This document shows, one piece after another, positions 59,366 through 64,000 of a stretch of 64,000 nucleotides of DNA. The position numbers and the translations under genes are program-made. The stretch is from NCBI GenBank assembly GCA_002478145.1, contig DLMI01000221.1, positions 63,428 to 127,427 of the forward strand, read 5' to 3'. Source of the stretch: Acidobacteria bacterium UBA7540 (GTDB taxonomy: Bacteria > Acidobacteriota > Terriglobia > UBA7540). The notes beneath the pieces were generated by a model. That model did no database searches and was not told the origin of the DNA. It saw only the letters and a program-made list of their open reading frames with translations. Within the stretch, counting starts at the first letter, position 1; each line of letters starts with the position of its first letter.

Positions 59366-62013
59366 AAAGAACAGGATCCAGGATTCAGGTCCGATTTCGG
59401 GTCCGATCAAGATCGGACCATCGGACTCCAGTAATCGGAGATTCGGGATTCAGGAGGTTGCTCTGGAACCTGATCCCGGCGCTGCCACTCTGCTGCCTAT
59501 TGCTCGCCGGCTTGCTCAGAGCTCAGATCCCCGCTGGCACTCCCACCTACAACGTCAACGCCAAGTGGGTCACTGATCGCGGCAGCCAGGTTTTCAACGT
59601 CAAGGCCTACGGCGCGGTAGGGAACGGGACCACCGACGATACAGCGGCAATCCTCGCGGCGAGGACAGCAGCGGTGGCCGCTCACGGAATTCTGTTCTTC
59701 CCTTCGGGCAGTTACCCGATAAGTTCCCAACTAGCAATCCAGGGATACGGCGTGACTGTACAAGGCTACGGGGCTACGATCACCTGCAACGTGGCGGCGT
59801 CTTGTATTCTGCTGGGGACTACCGTTGGCTCAAGCTACAACAATTCATACGGCAAGCTGGCAATCTATGGCCTCTCTGTTGCTCCGGGCGTCGGCTCGGG
59901 TCCCTACCCCGCCATCCAGGATGACGCGATGGGGGATATCATTCAAGACGTTGCACCCGTCACAAATTCCCCATACTACTGGCACAATTTCATAGAGGTC
60001 GATACCGATTGGGGCCTAACCATTAGCGGACTCATTTGGAACGGTGCGAGCGTTTTGGAATGCGATGCAACCTACTGCGGAAACGCCGTTTACGAGTCCA
60101 ACAACGCCTACGAGAATTCGGGGATCGCGCATATCAGCAACTCAGAGCTAAGCATGGGTTGTGACGGAAATGGATTTGACTGGGAAAGCGGTGGCGACCT
60201 CAGCTTGACCGGTGTCATGCTCGAAGCCTACAACCAGTACGGTGTGCGCTCCAATGGCAACGTGAGCGCGAACGACATGTATTTTGAGGTAGGAAGTTGC
60301 AGGAATCCAATTGGCAATGTTGGGCAGGCTGCATTTATCGGACTCGGGGGGCTAATCTCGCACATGGGCGGGCAGACGGGCGCTGGCCAGCCTGTGTTCC
60401 CTCAAGCTGGGACGACTGGCAGTACGGTTTACGGCTACTATATCGTCGGGCACTACACTGCGGGGGGAAATGTGACCGCTCCGCTACCCGCCGGGTATCT
60501 GACGAACGGCAACGCAACCGTCAACGCGACGAACTACATTACGGTTACCTGGAACGATTTCGGCGGCGCGGGCTACACCTATGATGTCCTCCGCTATGTG
60601 TATACTTGGCCGCGCACGGCCCCCTACGGCACCGGGAACTTTGCGGTGGCGACGGCGCTCGCGGAGGCGTCGACCTGCTCGGCTGGGCTCTGCACCTTCA
60701 CTGACAACGTGACAAGCCCGGCCAGCTACACTGTCGCGGGCGCAAATTGGGTTCCCGTGCTCAGTATGTGGCCGGGAGCGCTTGTGCTGTCTGCGGCTGG
60801 GGCGTCAAACAATTGCTTCACCTCGGGCAGATACTACGGCAGTTCCTTCAACGGTGGGGACATGACCATCGCCTGCGGTACGGTACAGCCGGGGCTTGTG
60901 ACTTTCATTTCTGGACCGATCGACAACACGAGCACTCGCAGTCCCATAAGCCCAGGCTACGTGACGATGCTTAATTCGATAAATCCGAACAATCCCAACC
61001 CTGCCCTCCTGCTTCCGGGGAATGGGGGCGGGCTCAAAGGGGAACTCAATTTCGGTACCTTTGGTGGCGGTTATGCCGACGCAATCACGCTGAACGATTC
61101 AGTGCTTGCAAAGTCTCTCTCGTCCATAGCTAACCACCCCGCCTATGATGTGGGTGACACTGCGATTTCCTTCGACGGGTGGCCCACAGCTCTTGCTTTC
61201 AGAGCGCCAAACACCATATCGGACTACATCAACAGCCTACCTGACGGTGTAAGCTGGCTGGAGAGACTGACTTCGGGCGTGAAGACTTTCAAGGTTCCTT
61301 TGAACGCCTTTTCGGTAGCTCAATCTTCAACGCCCTATCTTGCCTACGTAAACGATGTGGCTACCGGAGGGACGCTCAGCCCTAACACTCAGTACTGTTA
61401 TCGGGCTGCTGCTGTAGACAGTCTTGGCGCAACGGCGCCCAATACTGAAGTATGTGTGACGACGGCCAACGATGGCAACAGCACCCATTCAGTTTCCATG
61501 TTGATACAATCACAAGCCCTTGCGGGTGGTTATAAGGTGTACGGTCGCACCAGCGGTGCCGAGCAGTTGATGACTCCGACGCCGATCACCAATGCCTGGC
61601 CGACCTATTGGACGTCCTTTACCGATACGGGCTCTGTGACTCCCAGCGGGGCGCTTCCAACGGCGAACACGACGGGACAGATCAAGCCAGCGCTCTACTC
61701 GACAGCCACAAACTGCTCGTCGTCAGCCAGCCCGGCTGTCTGTGGCTCGGCAGCGGCAGGCTCCTTCGTAATTGCAGCCTCGGCGACATCCGTGGTAGTG
61801 AACACATCCGCCGTGACAGCCAATAGCCAGATTTTGCTCACCGAGGATTCATCTTTGGGGACGAAGCTGGGCGTTACGTGCAACACTCAATCGCTGCTGA
61901 CTTTGGGGGTCCCAAAAGTGACGGCGCGCACGGCAGGAACGGGTTTCACGGCAAGCATAGAGGTTGGGCCTACAACCAATCCTCTGTGCATCAGTTACGC
62001 GATTCTCAACTAG
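59359..62013 (+). CDS. Tailspike with pectate-lyase-type beta-helix and a signal-like N-terminus
   Basis: 884 residues. Residues 1-35 are translated repeat; 36-55 are hydrophobic (LLWNLIPALPLCCLLLAGLL), then VFNVKAYGAVGNGTTDDTAA, the entry motif of pectate_lyase_3 beta-helices, followed by helix rungs (HGILFFPSGSYPISSQLAIQ, GVTVQGYGATITCNV). Around 445-480 and 660-760 are FN3-like modules (AYVNDVATGGTLSPNTQYCY, GYKVYGRTSGAEQLM). Such proteins bind and often cut bacterial surface polysaccharide. A signal-like segment is unexpected on a virion protein. It ends the phage block. Confidence 0.7.
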   Translation: MVKRTGSRIQVRFRVRSRSDHRTPVIGDSGFRRLLWNLIPALPLCCLLLAGLLRAQIPAGTPTYNVNAKWVTDRGSQVFNVKAYGAVGNGTTDDTAAILAARTAAVAAHGILFFPSGSYPISSQLAIQGYGVTVQGYGATITCNVAASCILLGTTVGSSYNNSYGKLAIYGLSVAPGVGSGPYPAIQDDAMGDIIQDVAPVTNSPYYWHNFIEVDTDWGLTISGLIWNGASVLECDATYCGNAVYESNNAYENSGIAHISNSELSMGCDGNGFDWESGGDLSLTGVMLEAYNQYGVRSNGNVSANDMYFEVGSCRNPIGNVGQAAFIGLGGLISHMGGQTGAGQPVFPQAGTTGSTVYGYYIVGHYTAGGNVTAPLPAGYLTNGNATVNATNYITVTWNDFGGAGYTYDVLRYVYTWPRTAPYGTGNFAVATALAEASTCSAGLCTFTDNVTSPASYTVAGANWVPVLSMWPGALVLSAAGASNNCFTSGRYYGSSFNGGDMTIACGTVQPGLVTFISGPIDNTSTRSPISPGYVTMLNSINPNNPNPALLLPGNGGGLKGELNFGTFGGGYADAITLNDSVLAKSLSSIANHPAYDVGDTAISFDGWPTALAFRAPNTISDYINSLPDGVSWLERLTSGVKTFKVPLNAFSVAQSSTPYLAYVNDVATGGTLSPNTQYCYRAAAVDSLGATAPNTEVCVTTANDGNSTHSVSMLIQSQALAGGYKVYGRTSGAEQLMTPTPITNAWPTYWTSFTDTGSVTPSGALPTANTTGQIKPALYSTATNCSSSASPAVCGSAAAGSFVIAASATSVVVNTSAVTANSQILLTEDSSLGTKLGVTCNTQSLLTLGVPKVTARTAGTGFTASIEVGPTTNPLCISYAILN
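59376..59459. repeat. Family B/C-like repeat at the start of the tailspike gene
   Basis: GGATCCAGGATTCAGGTCCG at the left, AGATTCGGGATTCAGG at the right, and an inner GTCCGATCAAGATCGGAC palindrome. Read in frame. Confidence 0.8.
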
Positions 62014-62437
62014 TAGGCGCGATGTCCTGAACGCCGGAAGGCGATCAATGATGACCCAAGCTGCTGGCTTGGCCGCGAAAAGTCGAGTGCGGATAACCGC
62101 AGTTGGGTGGGCGCACTGATGTCCCTGCACGCCAACCACGCCCATCAACCCTGCACTTTTCCACAGCCCATCTCAAAATAGCCATCAACCCTGCACCAAC
62201 CATAGCCACGAACCCTGCGCGGCCACATAACCCGTGTATGGTGGTAGAATGAGCCGTAGCCAGGAAGGGCTGCGGGCAGTGGGGCAGGCCTCCCGGTGTG
62301 AGGAGTTTGAGGGTTTTCAGCACGGGCGTTCTCTCCCGGAAGAGTTGTTGCATGTCGGGCGTCGTGGAAGAAACACGGTGAGGTGAGCGAGTTAACCTAT
62401 CTATCGCCGTGCGGACCCGATGCAGGAGGATAAATCA
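62014..62437. other. Gene-free region at the right edge of the phage block
   Basis: Contains three direct copies of a CATCAACCCTGCA-like word (62143-62155, 62183-62195, 62207-62219, the last CACGAACCCTGCG). No integrase, tRNA or clear att core was recognised. Confidence 0.55.
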
Positions 62438-62803
62438 ATGTATCATCTGCGCGCTCCGTCCCTTTACGTAGCCATAGCGATATGCCTGGCAAGCTGTGCT
62501 TGGAGCTCGATCTCTGAGGCGCGGGTCGCCCAGACTTTGCGCGCCGGCCAGGCCAATCCCTTTACCGTGGAAGGCAAGGTCAATACCCTCGACCAGAATA
62601 AACTCACTCTGAACACTGAAGAAAACATGATTTTCCACGTGCGCTACGATGACAAGACCGAGTTCAAGAGTGAGGACGGCAGTTCCGCCAGCAGCAAAGA
62701 TTTGCGCGTAGGTTTAAGGATCAGGGTGGAGGGTGATCTTACCGAGAGCGGTGAGATTGTTGCTCAGAGGATTGAATTGCTGAAGACACCGCCCAAGAAG
62801 TAA
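62438..62803 (+). CDS. Small exported protein (DUF5666-like)
   Basis: 121 residues from the ATG at 62438, with AGGAGGAT upstream. Signal peptide LYVAIAICLASCAWSS, then NPFTVEGKVNTLDQNKLTLN and MIFHVRYDDKTEFKSEDGSS, KDLRVGLRIRVEGDLTESGE. This is the strand order of small OB-fold periplasmic proteins of the DUF5666 kind. No binding partner is evident. It lies outside the phage block by type and appears host-encoded. Confidence 0.65.
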   Translation: MYHLRAPSLYVAIAICLASCAWSSISEARVAQTLRAGQANPFTVEGKVNTLDQNKLTLNTEENMIFHVRYDDKTEFKSEDGSSASSKDLRVGLRIRVEGDLTESGEIVAQRIELLKTPPKK

Positions 62804-62829
62804 GCTTTCTCGCCTGCGCTGCTGAAAGA

Positions 62830-62889
62830 GGATTCAGGAGTCAGGGTTCAGGGAAAAAGCCAGGCTCTTCCCTGAATCCTGAATCCTAA
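62830..62889. repeat. Tandem-word inverted repeat, family B
   Basis: GGATTCAGGAGTCAGGGTTC words against CCCTGAATCCTGAATCC, between the small exported protein and the one-helix peptide genes. Confidence 0.86.
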
Positions 62890-62890
62890 T

Positions 62891-63022
62891 TCAACGCACC
62901 AACCAGATTATTGCTGATGCAGTCAGCGCTAAGGCCAGCCCGGCAGCAAAGTACGGGAATGCCGACCTCAAGAAGGGGATTTTATAGAGGAAGGATGTCT
63001 GCTGCCAACTGTCATTTGACAC
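62891..63022 (-). CDS. One-helix membrane peptide
   Basis: 43 residues, GTG start at 63022 directly after the stop of the acyltransferase-like gene. A single hydrophobic helix FPYFAAGLALALTASAIIWL with a final Arg. It would be translationally coupled to the enzyme upstream. It is not repeat-derived. The reading is supported by the clean helix and the abutting start, but nothing is known of its role. Confidence 0.5.
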   Translation of the reverse strand: MSNDSWQQTSFLYKIPFLRSAFPYFAAGLALALTASAIIWLVR

Positions 63023-64000
63023 TCAGTGCGGGAGGCCGAGCTCTTCTGCGCGGTGGTCAAGAGCTACGTTAATTTCATGCAGCAAATCCTTGCGCAGGCG
63101 TTTGGTCTTCGCAGTCTCCGCAGAGAGATTCAGGGAAAGAAACGCGAAGCGAGTTCGATGGCGCAGCAGCCAAGCGTAGCGCCAGAGGTATAGGCCCGAG
63201 AGAGGAAGGGTGGGTGCGTAGTACCCCGCCCCGCGCCGACCCCAAAAGCGGGCGACCAGGAAAACCTCGACCGCATAACACCCCAATACCACCAGGCCGC
63301 GCGCCAGCCATTCCATGATTCTGTCCCGGTCGCTATCCTTCTTAAGTAATCCCGTCAAATAGAGGAGCGCGATTGCCAGGAGATGATTGAGCAGGCCGTA
63401 AGAGGCGACGGCAAACCCTGCCACACTTTCAAGCCAGACTATGCCGCGGCCCACCGGCCAGTTCAACCACGCGCCAGCCCCTTCGACTTCCAGGCGATGC
63501 AGCGAGCCAAGCCGACGGGCCTCGCGCCATGTCTCCAGTGACTCACGCAACGATACCAGTAGGCCCGGATGCAAGTAATTCATTTGCTCCGCCCATTCGA
63601 CCACAAACCGGCTCAGTTCAAACCCATCCTGCTTCTGTTTCCCTGCCGGGTGCGACACGCGTTCTTCCTGAAAGTCGTCGCGTAGTGCCTGTTCCAGGTC
63701 GCCCAGGAATTCCGCCAGGTCCGCGGGCTGGAGCCGGAAGGAGTTCTCCTGACATCTTCTTTCCAAAAGCTTGGCAAGTTCTTGTACTTGATCGTGCGGA
63801 GTGCCGCCAGCGCGAGAAATGTAATCTCGTGCAGTCTCCGGTTGATCTATGTCGATCAGTAACTCTCTGGCGTGTGTGTGCCCCACCGGTAGGAAGACGT
63901 GGACGGGGAACAACATGAGTCCTAGGCCGCCGGCATGGCGACACTCCGCTTCCACAGCTATGGAGGCGGCAGCGGAGGCAAGCCTGCTCTCCCCGGCGGG
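63023..64000 (-). CDS. Lysophospholipid acyltransferase-like protein (5-prime end outside the window)
   Basis: The reading frame is open to the window edge, so the start lies beyond it. The visible N-terminal part (GESRLASAAASIAVEAECRH, LGLMLFPVHVFLPVGHTHAR) matches the late part of a PlsC-type glycerolipid acyltransferase. The catalytic HX4D should lie upstream. The C-terminal half holds several membrane segments (about 160-260 of the visible sequence) and ends AVDHRAEELGLPH-like. It probably acylates lysophosphatidate or a similar lipid at the inner membrane. Confidence 0.6.
   Translation of the reverse strand, partial: PAGESRLASAAASIAVEAECRHAGGLGLMLFPVHVFLPVGHTHARELLIDIDQPETARDYISRAGGTPHDQVQELAKLLERRCQENSFRLQPADLAEFLGDLEQALRDDFQEERVSHPAGKQKQDGFELSRFVVEWAEQMNYLHPGLLVSLRESLETWREARRLGSLHRLEVEGAGAWLNWPVGRGIVWLESVAGFAVASYGLLNHLLAIALLYLTGLLKKDSDRDRIMEWLARGLVVLGCYAVEVFLVARFWGRRGAGYYAPTLPLSGLYLWRYAWLLRHRTRFAFLSLNLSAETAKTKRLRKDLLHEINVALDHRAEELGLPH

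Larger units (their letters stand above)
31979..62013 (+). mobile_element. Phage-derived late-gene block (Mu-like head module plus non-contractile tail)
   Basis: About 30 kb, all genes on the plus strand, with host-type genes on both sides. Order: endolysin, holin, spanin-like, coiled-coil membrane protein, winged-helix protein, small terminase, large terminase, DUF935 portal, three exported proteins, Mu-I protease, capsid proteins, DUF1320 protein, tail terminator-like, tube, chaperone with frameshift, tape measure, hub, fibres, tailspike. No integrase, transposase, repressor or replication gene was recognised. No tail sheath is visible. Many gaps contain the same hairpin repeats seen between host genes. 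Confidence 0.85.

Noticed and set aside
31979..62013. Tailocin (headless phage tail)
   Set aside because: Terminase, portal, protease and major capsid genes are present, so a head is expected.
31979..62013. Complete temperate phage
   Set aside because: No integrase, transposase, repressor, replication or early regulator gene was found between the host genes on either side.

Overview
The window looks like a chromosomal segment of a Gram-negative soil bacterium, most likely Acidobacteriota. The signs are a duplicated orphan FtsX/MacB-type permease typical of that phylum, a TonB-receptor-like outer membrane protein with an N-terminal carboxypeptidase-regulatory domain, KdsB, AsmA and ElyC envelope genes, a split F-type ATP synthase operon and high GC. 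Nothing here was searched against databases. Family names come from motifs read in the translations.

Layout. 0-3 kb: a peptidase-like/GNAT/membrane fusion protein, a REP-associated tyrosine transposase bracketed by its own REP hairpins, and a nitroreductase. 3-10.5 kb: envelope genes (ElyC-like, TonB-receptor-like, lipocalin-like, AsmA) and a short-chain dehydrogenase. 11-17 kb: a PLP decarboxylase, gene debris, a broken gene beside an intact DUF2283 gene, a VapBC pair, an HhH protein, KdsB and an island of small orphan genes. 17.2-24.5 kb: ATP synthase b, b-prime, delta, alpha, gamma, beta, epsilon and a glutaredoxin; subunits a and c are absent. 24.8-31.2 kb: a small membrane protein, the large permease, a ROK-like protein with a PIG-L deacetylase, and Dtd.

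31.98-62.01 kb is a phage-derived block with host-type genes on both sides. It starts with lysis genes (endolysin, holin, spanin-like), follows the gene order of the phage Mu head module (small proteins, small and large terminase, DUF935 portal, Mu-I protease/scaffold, capsid, DUF1320 protein), then a non-contractile tail (tube, frameshifted chaperone, very short tape measure, hub) and ends in fibre and tailspike genes. No integrase, transposase, repressor or replication gene is visible in it. 62.4-64 kb is host-like again: a small exported protein, a one-helix peptide and the end of an acyltransferase.

The most striking feature is a set of inverted repeats whose arms are made of short tandem words (period about 7-10 bases). 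They fill gaps between genes, including inside the ATP synthase operon, and lie between many phage genes. Several also sit inside phage genes without breaking the reading frame, and the same repeat family is read in the same frame in different proteins. Together with the lack of lysogeny genes, this suggests a phage particle that has long resided in this genome and may be domesticated, for example as a gene-transfer-agent-like element. That last step is inference.
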